DNA of 64,000 nt from Apium graveolens. Lineage: Eukaryota > Streptophyta > Magnoliopsida > Apiales > Apiaceae. Of the stretch, positions 11,401 to 20,782 are shown one piece after another. Position numbers and translations under genes: made by a program. Position 1 is the first letter of the stretch. Every line of letters starts with the position of its first letter. The notes beneath the pieces are model-generated. The model was not told the origin of the DNA and did no database searches. It saw nothing but the letters and a program-made list of their open reading frames with translations. The stretch is taken from NCBI RefSeq assembly GCF_009905375.1, contig NC_133652.1, positions 123,835,205 through 123,899,204 of the forward strand, read 5' to 3'.

Positions 11401-12893
11401 ATTGATGAGGATATACAAATTAAGTTTGGACTAGTCAAGGAGCCAGTAAAGTCAGCCATCCATCACTCTCAAGTCAAGCAAATTTCTGTGAATGAGATAA
11501 GCATGGACTATATGGAAAGGGGACAATCATCCTGCATCAAATCTCCAAAGGCTGAAATAATTCTGAAACCAAGGGTAAATTATTCAAAATTGTCATTGAA
11601 GAACCCTTTGGATACTGTGTATGAGACACCTAAGCCTGATGAAAAGAAGCTTCTGTCAAGGTCAATTGTTTTCTACAAAGATCCAGCTGATTCAGCTTCA
11701 AAAAGGAGAATTGCTAAAATTTTCAGGAATGGGAAAGAAATTTGTGTGGTGGCTGGACATCCTCAATTTGCTCAAGCAAAGAGAGAATAAAATGCTAGAT
11801 TGAAGCAGGAAAAGAAGCAAGCTGCTCTAGATGCTAAAAAGGCTAAACAAAAGAAAGAGCAAATTGTTGTCTTGGCCAAGCTACATGCTGTAAATTCATC
11901 ACAACAAATTCCTGCTCAGCCATCTGAAATCACTGAATCTCAAGATCCAGAGAAGCAAGTTGAACAACAGAAGAAGTCTCCAAAAATCAAGGAATCGGCT
12001 AAAAGGACCAAAAGGAAACTGGACATTGTTGATAAGGAATTGGAGAATCAGTTTCCCAAGGAGCCCACTTCAACTACAACTCAAGCATCAAAACCCTCTA
12101 TGGTATTTGAAGATATCAAGGTGGTGGATCCTTACAGGAACATTCATGGTGAACCTATTGTGCCTAAGGATGAGCCAATAGAATGGGAAAACATACCAAT
12201 TCTTGACTTCAATTTACCAATCATCAGCAAGCCAAAAAGAACAGAGTCAAGAGCAGTTAAGAAAGTGAAGTTGTCCCCTCTCAAATCCAAATCTCTAGTT
12301 AAAGCTCAATCTAAAGTCAACAAAGGAGATCATATGTACTTGTGTGACATCAAGGAGTTTTCTGATCTAAACCTCTATCTAGATGAACTAGATGAAGTGA
12401 GAGGAATTGATGCATACAGAAATCTACCTGAAAGGTTAGTGTTCAAGTACAAGGGAGGAAAGGAGATTCATTGGCCACTTCACATGATCCTTCAAGAAAG
12501 CAAAGCTGTACTGATTAAGGTTTATTCATCTTTCAAGAAGAACTTTGGGTTCAATGTTACTGCAAGAAGATTGGTACTGAAGAAGATTGAAGAACTAAGG
12601 AGTGTTAGAGCTAAAGATGCACTCCCAAAGACTCTAATTATCCCTTACACAGGGAGAATAGTGCATCTAAGGCCCTACTGGCTGATGGAGTTCATGGATG
12701 ACAAAGGAGTGAGAAGATTTTTTTCAGATTAAAAGACCAATTGAGCATCTCTAGCAATGAGACTCTCTTGGAAATGCAAGCAAAGCTAAATCTCTCAGAA
12801 TCTGATGAACTGGAATTCCACAGGAAGCTCCAAAATTAGATTGAAGAAAACAACAGAAAGCTTGAAAAGAGATCCAGACCTTCAAGAAACTAG
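8418..12893 (+). pseudogene. Element A ORF3, large extra ORF (broken)
   Basis: ORF3 follows pol and begins at an ATG encoding MAPVVKIMSQ, matched in B. The first part reads open to 9407 and has the conserved core KNCKLSYAML...PTI-CEVV-E-WTTA. A Ser/Thr/Pro-rich low-complexity middle follows, with six CGACGGAT-type motifs (10058-10172). Next come a Gln/Lys-rich probable coiled coil and a conserved C-terminal domain (CDIKEFSDLNLYLDELDEVR near 12345, then WLMEF-DDKGVRRFF near 12680). Stops and frameshifts occur near 9405, 10424, 10850, 11168 and 12730. I see no signal peptide or membrane span, so the 'envelope' label given to ORFs at this place in SIRE elements is not supported. Function unknown. 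Confidence 0.8.
10058..10172 (+). repeat. Three forward/reverse motif pairs in A ORF3
   Basis: Motif copies alternate forward and reverse at 10058 (F), 10074 (R), 10097 (F), 10122 (R), 10148 (F) and 10164 (R). B ORF3 has the same six-copy F-R-F-R-F-R order at 22435-22549. The pairs could form small stems. In protein they encode Met/Thr-Asp and His/Tyr-Pro-Ser repeats. Confidence 0.8.
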
Positions 12894-13015
12894 ATAAATC
12901 TGCTCAGGCTAGAGGAGCATCTTGAAAATGACTGTGAGCTAAATTTTATACATTTTGTTAATCGAAGTACTTTTCAGTATTATGTAATGTCTTTTAAAGT
13001 TATATTTTTAGGGTG

Positions 13016-13080
13016 TTTTGTTATCATCAAATATCTCTTAATTTATGGCTACAATTCCAGTAGATATAAATTGGGGGAGA
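13016..13080 (+). other. 3' untranslated block and polypurine tract of A
   Basis: TTTTGTTATCATCA, then AATTTATG and AGTAGATATAAAT, lead to the purine run TTGGGGGAGA (13071-13080) just before the 3' LTR. The same block precedes the 3' LTRs of B (25438-25502) and E (44008-44070). The purine run primes plus-strand DNA. Conservation of the upstream 60 bp suggests a further cis role, such as RNA processing or packaging. Confidence 0.75.
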
Positions 13081-13081
13081 T

Positions 13082-13336
13082 TGTTGTGCATATGTTGTGT
13101 ACTTGATGATTTCATGAACAAAACACCTTGGTAGATTTTACTTGGTGAAAATGTAGCACTCGATGGATAAGGATTATAGTCCCGACGGATACCTCATTTC
13201 AGTCCCGACGGATGATGACTTATTATCCATCGAGTGAGTAGCTTATGTAATAATAAGTTTGTAACACATTTCTGCATACACCTTTGTATATATTCAGTAG
13301 TAGCATATAAGTCATGTTGACTTTAACTAGATATGC
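13082..13336 (+). repeat. 3' LTR of A, first part
   Basis: The first 255 bp of A's 3' LTR, matching 1033 onward, up to the insertion of B. The last five bases, TATGC, are B's target duplication and recur at 40118-40122, where the LTR resumes. Confidence 0.93.
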
Positions 13337-13640
13337 TGTTAGGAATATGTGTATTAGTTTGATGATAAGTTATACAAAACACTTAAGTAGAAATCTAGTG
13401 TTTGTAGCCTCAACGGATAAGACCATCTTGGCTATCAGTTGAAGGAGTAGCTTTACTTAGCAATAAGTTTAGTATTGTAGCACATTTCATTCTCTGGATT
13501 CAAGTTGTAATTCTTAGATGTTGTAGGAAATTATCAGTCATGTTGACTACTAGTGGATATGCAAATAGGAGGGCTAATTGTAAATATTTCATGCCTTATA
13601 ATTTTGTATAAGTGAAGAAGTATCAACTGATATTGAAGAC

Positions 13641-13804
13641 CTTCAACGGATAAGAAACAAAGCTTCAACGGATGTCTCTAAAGCTTCAACGGATAATATC
13701 CATCAACGGATAAAGACTTCAATTGATAATGCATCAACGGATATAGCTTCAACGGATAAAGCCTCAACGGATAAGGCATCAACGGATGAAAGCTTCAACG
13801 GATG
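13641..13804 (+). promoter_or_regulatory. Array of ten CAACGGAT motifs in the B LTR
   Basis: AACGGAT cores start at 13645, 13667, 13688, 13705, 13721 (decayed to AATTGAT), 13736, 13751, 13766, 13781 and 13797. The later units are 15 bp apart. The 3' LTR copy has eleven units. AACGG is also the core of the plant MSA element bound by three-repeat MYB factors, which makes transcription-factor binding a reasonable but untested idea. Confidence 0.6.
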
Positions 13805-14050
13805 CTTAGTTCATTAGCAGTTGATAGTGATAATTTATAAGCTGACAGAGGCACATGGGTTGACAGAGACAAATTGGAATGTGGAAGCCTCTAGGAGGAA
13901 TCAAGAAAATGCAGCATTTCCATTCTGGTGCAAACAAGGAAGTATTCAAAGATTAACAGCTAAGCCTAAATTGTATTGGATAGAGAAATGAAGAAGAAAC
14001 ATGTGAAGAGCCTTTTTAATTGTATTTTACAGTTTTATCTTCACTTGTAA

Positions 14051-14073
14051 ACTTGGTGATATATAAACCAAGT
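14051..14073 (+). promoter_or_regulatory. LTR TATA box inside an inverted repeat (B)
   Basis: TATATAAA at 14060-14067 sits between ACTTGGT (14051-14057) and ACCAAGT (14067-14073). Relative to element A the outer base pair changed from T-A to A-T with pairing kept. Confidence 0.65.
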
Positions 14074-14424
14074 AGCAGCTAGTAATTAGATGTGAATTTT
14101 CCAGAGCTGTTTAGAAAAATCCAGAGAGAAAATCATCTAGTTTGTACTAGGAAGTAGCTGTGATTTAATTCTTTGAATCACAGATTTTCTGAAATAACAC
14201 ATCTCTAGTGGAACAACAAATCCACCAGAAAAGTTTTTAAGTTCTTTGTGTTCTTTACATTTGTGTTTGAATATATATCTATCTGTTTTAGCTTCAAGCC
14301 ATTCACACACATTTGCTCACTAAAACACTTAGCCTTAAAAACTACTCAAAACTTGAAAAAGTTTTGAGATTTACATTCAACCCCCTTCTGTAAATCTCAT
14401 TGTTAGTCCACTGGGAATAACAAT

Positions 14425-14437
14425 TGGTATCAGAGCC
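14425..14437 (+). promoter_or_regulatory. Primer binding site, initiator tRNA-Met (B)
   Basis: TGGTATCAGAGCC begins two bases after the 5' LTR and matches the 3' end of initiator tRNA-Met. Confidence 0.95.
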
Positions 14438-14483
14438 AGGTTCTTAACATACAAAGAGTTTAAAGATCTATTCTGCTAACTTC

Positions 14484-16889
14484 ATGAGTAAGAAGGATAT
14501 TGGTGTAAAGATTCCAATCTTGGAAAGAGATAACTATCATCACTGGAAAGTGAAGATGCACTTATATCTTCTCTCTCAAGATGAAAGCTACATCAACTGC
14601 ATTGAAAATGGTCCTCACATCCCTCACAAGGTGGCCACAGCTGCTACTGCAACAGTTGCTGTTGGACAGTCAATTCCCAAGCCAAAAGCAGAATGGACTG
14701 TTGAAGATATTGAAGAGGTTCACAAGGACAAGAAAACCATGAACATTCTGTTTAATGGCCTAGATCAAGATATGTTTGACAATGTCACTAACAGCCAAAC
14801 TGCTAAGGAAATTTGGGATACTGTGCAGCTTATCTGTGAAGGCACTGAGCAAGTTAGAGAAAATAAAATGCAGCTTCTCATTCAACAGTATGAATATTTT
14901 CATTTTGAAGAAGGAGAATCATTGAATGATACCTTCAACAGATTTCAGAAACTATTGAATGGATTGAAGCTGTATGGCAGAGTGTACCAAGTTAAGGACT
15001 CCAATTTAAAATTTCTAAGGTCTCTACCAAAGGAATGGAAGCCTATGACTGTTTCTCTAAGAAATTCTCAAGATTATAAGGACTTCACACTTGAAAGATT
15101 ATATGGAATTTTGAAGACATATGAACTTGAGATGGAGCAAGATGAGTTGTTGGAAAAGGGGAAGAGAAAAGGAGGATCAGTTGCACTTGTAGCTGAAAGT
15201 GAGAAGGTTGAAACCAGGAATGAGGAGAAGACAATGCCAAGTCTCAAAATTGGCACAAGCAAATCAGAATCAAGCAAGGGTAAAGAGCAAGTAGCTGAGG
15301 ATGAAAACAATTCCAGTCAGGATGACTCTGATGATGTTGATGAATATCTGGCTTTTCTGTCTAGGAGGTTTGCAAAGATGAAGTTCAGGAAAAATACAAA
15401 ATTCACTAAGCCAAACAAAAACATGGTGGACAAATCCAAGTTCAAATGTTATAACTGTGGCATTAGTGGACACTTTGCAAGTGAGTGTAGGAAGCCAACC
15501 TCTGATAAGAAGAAATTTGAGCAAGTTGATTACAAAAAGAAGTATTTTGATTTGCTCAAACAAAAGGAAAGAGCTTTTCTCACTCAAGATGATTGGGCAG
15601 CAGATGGAGTCAATGAAGATGATGATATGGAATATGTCAACCTAGCCCTGATGGCTAATTCTGATGAAAATGAAACTAGTTCATCAAGCAACCAGGTAAT
15701 TACTACTGATCTCTCTCAGCTTTCTAAAAATGAATGCAATGAAGCCATAAATGATATGTCCAATGAATTATATCATTTGCGTGTTTCCCTTAAATCACTA
15801 GCTAAAGAAAACATTAGGATCAAAGAGAACAATGTGTTTTTAAGTGATAGGAATGCTGTGTTAGAGGATCAGGTAATTGAGCTTAAAAATATTAAATTTA
15901 AATGCTTGATTGTTGAGAGTGAACTAGAAGAAGTTGTTAAGAAAGTAGAAAATCTTTCTAAACAGTTAGAAAGTGAGCAAGAGGTAATCAAGGCCTGGAA
16001 AGCATCTAGGGATGTTAGTGTTCAGATTGACAAGGTTCAGGGAATTGAATCATTCTGTGAGGATGCCTGGAAGAAAAATAAAAAGGAGTTGGAATTAATT
16101 GATGGATTGTCAACGGATGTGGAATCAACGGATGATGAAAGTTATCCATTGAAGGAAGAAAAGGAGCATCCGTTGAAGGCTCATCAATTAAAACAGGCAA
16201 GTAATTTCAAAAATAAAAATCTCAATAAGAAGGATGGTTCAACTCTCAAGAACTTTGTCAAAGAAGGAGCTAGCACATCCAAAGATGCCAGTAAGGTGAA
16301 TATAGGACACATGACTTTAGATCAGCTGAAAAATAGGGTTAAGTTGGTTGAGGATAAGAAGGAAACTAAAAGAAAATCTAAAAGAAATGGGAAGGTAGGG
16401 ATTAATAAACATAACAATTACACATCTGATAGGTATGCTCCTAGAAAAAGCTGTGTGCATTATAAAATTGTTAATCACCTATCTGATAATTGTAAATCTG
16501 TTAAAAATGCTCCCATGCCTTCAAATCCCTCCATGCCTAACATGTCTATGTCACCTCTGCATGCTATGCCTGTTATGTCTCATCAGAATCCCCATGCACA
16601 TTTTGCAAACATGCCATATATTAATAATCCTTATTTTACTGCATTTAGTATGCCTCAAATGCCATACAATATGCCTATGTGGAATAACATGTTTGCACCA
16701 TCTATGCCTTATCAAATTCAATCGAATGTGCTAAATGATTCTGTGACTAACCCTACACTTCAACCAACCACATCTGAGATCAAGGTTGACCCAAAGTTAC
16801 CTAAGTCAAAAGATGCAGGAGGAATGAAGTCTAGGAAAAAGACTAACAAGGCTGGACCCAAGGAAACTTGGGTACCAAAATCAACTTGA
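14484..16889 (+). CDS. gag: Element B Gag, intact 801-residue ORF
   Basis: Structural protein forming the retrotransposon particle. The N-terminal copia capsid domain covers residues ~1-230, with NYHHWKVKMHLYLL at the start and RFQKLLNGLKLYGRVY near 155. One zinc knuckle CYNCGISGHFASEC lies at ~321-334 and binds RNA. A Lys/Glu-rich probable coiled coil lies at ~425-530, an acidic stretch with motif copies at ~540-565, and a Met/Pro/Asn-rich region at ~670-770. The basic tail ends ETWVPKST. It starts at the ATG 47 nt after the primer site, the first in this frame. It is the only fully open retroelement gene in the nest. Pol follows in a different frame with no ATG. Confidence 0.93.
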   Translation: MSKKDIGVKIPILERDNYHHWKVKMHLYLLSQDESYINCIENGPHIPHKVATAATATVAVGQSIPKPKAEWTVEDIEEVHKDKKTMNILFNGLDQDMFDNVTNSQTAKEIWDTVQLICEGTEQVRENKMQLLIQQYEYFHFEEGESLNDTFNRFQKLLNGLKLYGRVYQVKDSNLKFLRSLPKEWKPMTVSLRNSQDYKDFTLERLYGILKTYELEMEQDELLEKGKRKGGSVALVAESEKVETRNEEKTMPSLKIGTSKSESSKGKEQVAEDENNSSQDDSDDVDEYLAFLSRRFAKMKFRKNTKFTKPNKNMVDKSKFKCYNCGISGHFASECRKPTSDKKKFEQVDYKKKYFDLLKQKERAFLTQDDWAADGVNEDDDMEYVNLALMANSDENETSSSSNQVITTDLSQLSKNECNEAINDMSNELYHLRVSLKSLAKENIRIKENNVFLSDRNAVLEDQVIELKNIKFKCLIVESELEEVVKKVENLSKQLESEQEVIKAWKASRDVSVQIDKVQGIESFCEDAWKKNKKELELIDGLSTDVESTDDESYPLKEEKEHPLKAHQLKQASNFKNKNLNKKDGSTLKNFVKEGASTSKDASKVNIGHMTLDQLKNRVKLVEDKKETKRKSKRNGKVGINKHNNYTSDRYAPRKSCVHYKIVNHLSDNCKSVKNAPMPSNPSMPNMSMSPLHAMPVMSHQNPHAHFANMPYINNPYFTAFSMPQMPYNMPMWNNMFAPSMPYQIQSNVLNDSVTNPTLQPTTSEIKVDPKLPKSKDAGGMKSRKKTNKAGPKETWVPKST
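16110..16176 (+). repeat. Four CAACGGAT motifs inside B gag
   Basis: TCAACGGAT at 16110 and 16125 (forward), ATCCATTGA at 16144 and ATCCGTTGA at 16168 (reverse). The place matches A's 3815-3890 cluster, but every intact core has the B form. Confidence 0.8.
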
Positions 16890-16890
16890 T

Positions 16891-16912
16891 TGATTTTGTT
16901 ATGTGCAGGGAA
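16891..16912 (+). promoter_or_regulatory. Gag-pol boundary with splice-acceptor-like sequence (B)
   Basis: Gag ends with TGA at 16887-16889. The pol frame has its own TGA at 16891-16893. Pol similarity starts right after TTTTGTTATGTGCAG (ends 16908), a T-rich 3' splice-site-like sequence followed by GG. Elements A (ends 4617) and D have the same arrangement, while the gag/pol frame offset differs in all three. This fits splicing better than a fixed frameshift. Confidence 0.45.
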
Positions 16913-19900
16913 AAAGAAGGAATCTATGGTACTTGGACAGTGGCTGTTCAAGACACATGACAGGAGATTTCACCCTGCTCACAGAGTTTAAGGAGAGAGC
17001 TGGCCCTAGCATAACCTTTGGAGATGACAGCAAAGGATTCACTATGGGATATGGCTTGATTTCAAAAGAAAATGTCATCATTGATGAAGTTGCATTGGTT
17101 GATGGTCTCAAACACAACTTATTGAGCATCAGTCAACTATGTGACAGAGGGAATACTGTTTCCTTCAATTCTGAAGCCTGTATTGTCACAAGTAAGAAGG
17201 ACAATAAAGTGGTTCTAAATGGAGTTAGAAAAGGGAATGTGTACTTAGCTGACTTCAACTCTACAGATGCAGAATCTATTACTTGTCTTCTCAGCAAAGC
17301 AAGTCCAGTTGAAAGTTGGCTATGGCACAAGAAGCTGTCCCATTTGAATTTCAAGACAATGAATGATCTAGTCAAAAAGGACTTAGTTAGAGGAATACCT
17401 CTAGTAGAATTCACAAGGGATGGACTGTGTGATGCTTGTCAGAAAGGAAAGCAAAAGAAAGTATCATTCAGTAAGAAGCTTGAATCTGCAATTGATGAAC
17501 CATTACAACTGCTACACATGGATCTTTTTGGACCAGTCAATGTATTGTCAATTTCAAAGAAAAGATATTGCCTAGTGATTGTAGATGATTTCTCAAAGTT
17601 TTCATGGGTTTATTTTCTTGGATCAAAGGATGAAGCTAGTGAAATCATTATCAATCATATCAAGCAAGTCAACAATCATCCTGATTTCAAAGTAAGGAAT
17701 ATTAGGAGTGACAATGGAACTGAGTTCAAGAATTCAACCATGAAGTTATTCTGTGAAGAAAATGGGATCATGCATGAGTTCTCAGCTCCAAGGACCCCAC
17801 AATAAAATGGTGTGGTAGAAAGGAAGAACAGATCACTAATTGAAGCTGCAAGGACAATGCTTGAAGAGTCAAAACTCCCAACTTACTTTTGGGCTGAGGC
17901 TGTTAACTGTGCATGTTACACTCAGAATATTTCTCTAATCAATCAGGCAAAAGGCATGACTCCCTATCAATTATTCAAGAGAAGAAAACCAACTTTAAAC
18001 TTTCTGCATGTCTTTGGTTGCAAATGTTACATCTTAAGGAATCAATCTGATCACAAAGGGAAGTTTGATGCAAAGGCTGATGATGGAATATTTGTTGGTT
18101 ATTCTGCTGGAAAATCATATAGGGTCTACAATCTAAGAACCAACATTGTCATGGAATCTGTGTATGTTGTGTTTGATGATAAAAAGATTGATGGACTAAC
18201 AGATGAGGGACATCATGAAGGACTCAAATTTGACAATATTGAGATATATTGTGATGATAGTGAAGATGAGAATGATGAAGAAGGCATCTCAAGAAGAATT
18301 CAAAATCTGCCTTTGGATAATGCACAGAATGCTGCATCCGTTGAAAGTCATAATTCAGCTTCCGTTGAAAGAAGCAATGCAACATCCGTTGAAAGACAAA
18401 GTGCATCATCCGTTGAAGTTCATAATGAAGCATCCGTTACAGTCTGTCAATGGATAATCAATTCACTTTATCAGTTGATAGAGCTCCCAATTCCTTTCAA
18501 AGGATCAGCAACTCAGGGGGAGTTTCAACCAATCAACATTCTATCTCACATCATGACAATACTGAGGCAACCTCATCTAGAGCTAATCTACCACCTCAAA
18601 GGAAATGGACCAAGAATCACCCTTTTGAACTGATCATTGGTGATGCTACATCTAAAGTGCAAACTAGAAGGGCTACTCAAGATGAATGTCTGTATAGTAG
18701 CTTTCTATCACAGGAGGAACCGAAGAGAGTGGAAGAAGCTCTATTGGATCCAGATTGGATTTTAGCAATGCAAGAGGAGCTAAACCAATTTGAGAGGAAC
18801 AAAGTATGGAAGCTAGTACCCAAGCCAAAGAACAAGAGTTCTATTGACACAAAATGGGTATTCAGAAACAAGATGGATGAAAATGGCATTGTCATAAGGA
18901 ATAAAGCCAGATTGGTTGCTAAAGGCTATTCTCAACAAGAGGGAATAGATTTTGATGAAACATTTGCTCTAGTTGCCAGACTTGAGGCCATCAGAATCTT
19001 TCTAGCCTATGTAGCCCATGCCAATTTCAAAGTCTATCAAATGGATGTCAAGTGTGCATTTCTAAATGGGGAATTGGAGGAAGAAGTTTATGTAAGCCAA
19101 CCTCCAGGATTTGAAGATCCAAACTTTCCAGACTGTGTGTATTATCTGTTGAAAGCACTCTATGGACTAAAGCAAGCACCTAGAGCCTGGTATGAGACTT
19201 TGTCAAAATTTCTTCTAGATAATCACTTCACAAGAGGTACTGTTGACAAAACTCTTTTCTTTAGAAATGTTAATGGCTCTACAATACTTGTTCAAATTTA
19301 TGTAGATGATATTATATTTGGATCTACAGATGATAAGCTTTGTAAAAAGTTTGCTAAGTTAATGCAAAGTAAATATGAAATGAGCATGATGGGAGAGCTA
19401 ACTTATTTTCTTGGTTTACAAGTTAAACAAGTTAGTGGTGGAATTTTCATTAGTCAAACTAAATATATTTATGATCTTTTAAAGAAGTTTGACTTGATGG
19501 ACTGTTCATCTGCAAAAACTCCCATGGCCACTGCCACCAAGCTTGAATTAAACAAGGCTGAAAAGTCTGTGGACATTTCAAGTTATAGAGGCATGGTTGG
19601 CTCACTTTTATATTTAACTGCTAGTAGACCTGATATAATGTTTTCTACATGTCTCTGTGCTAGATTTCAAGCTGACCCTAAAGAATCTCACTTAGTGGCT
19701 ATTAAAAGAATCTTCAGATATCTCAAAGGGACTCCAAATCTAGGAATTTGGTACCCTAGAGAGTCTGGTTTTGATCTAATTGGCTACTCAGATGCAGATT
19801 ATGCAGGCTGCAAAATAGACAGGAAAAGCACAACTGGCACCTGTCAATTTCTAGGGAACAAGCATGTGTCATGGTTCAGCAAGAAGCAAAATTATGTTTC

Positions 19901-20243
19901 TACATCAACAGCTGAAGCTGAGTACATTGCTGCTGGTAGTTGCTATGCACAGATACTATGGATGAGGAATCAACTATTTGACTATGGACTAACTGTTGAC
20001 AAAATTCCTATATTCTGTGACAACACAAGTGCCATTGCCATTACTGAAAATCCAGTGCAGCACTCAAGAACCAAGTACATTGACATCAAGTACCACTTCA
20101 TTAGGGAACATGTGATGATAGGTACAATGGAACTTCATTTTATTCCAAGTGAAAAGCAGATTGTAGACATATTTACCAAGCCACTTGATGAATCAACATT
20201 CACAAGATTAGTAAGTGAGCTAGGTATGCTTAATTATTCATAA
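16909..20243 (+). pseudogene. pol: Element B pol (PR-IN-RT-RNase H), one stop and one frameshift
   Basis: Copia Pol of about 1,110 codons. Protease DSGCSRHMTG lies near 16933, pre-integrase HKKLSHLNF near 17326, then the integrase core MDLFGPV (17518), DDFSKFSW (17584) and SDNGTEFKN (17707). An octapeptide-repeat linker (18336-18440) is followed by RT with YVDDIIFGS (near 19302) and LTYFLGLQV, and RNase H with [12 protein letters not shown] (near 19907) and DNTSAIAIT (near 20020). TAA at 17803 falls in the PQQNG motif, a C-to-T change of a Gln codon. A small indel in the last linker repeat (near 18435-18450) shifts frame. From 18450 the frame is open to the end. It has no ATG of its own at the start. 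Recently inactivated. Confidence 0.93.
18336..18440 (+). repeat. 24-nt repeat coding an octapeptide, B integrase-RT linker
   Basis: WTCCGTTGA/C copies start at 18336, 18360, 18384, 18408 and 18432, all 24 nt apart, encoding Ser-Val-Glu (last unit Ser-Val-Thr) plus five variable residues. More divergent copies may follow (near 18470). The pol frameshift lies at the end of this array, as expected for slippage. Confidence 0.82.
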
Positions 20244-20782
20244 ATTTATGTCCTCTATATAATCTTCCTTGGAGCCTAAAATGAATTTGCTGCAAGAACA
20301 AAGTTGGCTTTAAGTAAGACTTATTCTATCAACGGATATTCCCAATCCGTTGAAAGCCAAAATTGTTCTATCAACGGATGTTCATTATCCGTTGAAAGAC
20401 AAATACATTTCTGGTAATTTTATCCCTCAACGGATAAAATAGTGTTGATCATCAACGGATAACTATTTACCTTATCCGTTGAAGTGTCACATCAGTTACT
20501 TTAAGTGAGTCACAGCCGTTGATTCTTTTACTTAACCGTTGATACATATATACACTGTTGTATGTATTTGTATTAAAGGCAGCTTTCTTTCTATAGTTTT
20601 CTTTATTCTAAAACGGCTGTAATTTATTTAAAAGTATCATTTAATCATTTTATTTACGTTTTAATTCAAGAAAGTATAAAAGCCCATTGAATTCTTATTT
20701 TCACTTTACGCTTTCTTGCAATTTTTATTCTCCTTCTCTCCCAAAATTCTCAAGTTTTTCTCTGCAACCTCTACTCACAACA
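20244..20782 (+). promoter_or_regulatory. Pol-ORF3 spacer of B: motif hairpins, TATA box, leader
   Basis: Seven perfect 9-bp motifs occur at 20329 (F), 20345 (R), 20371 (F), 20387 (R), 20427 (F), 20452 (F) and 20474 (R). The pairs 20329/20345, 20371/20387 and 20452/20474 form 9-bp stems with 7-, 7- and 13-nt loops. TATAAAAG lies at 20675-20682, 101 nt before the ORF3 ATG, followed by a CT-rich leader. The layout matches A's 7898-8417. A candidate internal promoter giving a separate ORF3 mRNA. Confidence 0.62.

Larger units (their letters stand above)
13337..14422 (+). repeat. 5' LTR of element B
   Basis: LTR of 1,086 bp. It holds one CAACGGAT copy at 13411, a ten-unit array at 13645-13803, TATA box TATATAAA at 14060-14067 in a 7-bp inverted repeat, and the leader stem CTAGTGGA/TCCACCAG (14205-14228). 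A second stem CTGTGATT/AATCACAG lies near 14159-14182. It ends GAATAACA before the primer site. Confidence 0.93.

Noticed and set aside
8418..12893. ORF3 as a viral envelope-like gene
   Set aside because: Position fits SIRE 'env-like' ORFs, but I see no signal peptide, membrane span or glycoprotein-like Cys pattern in A or B.
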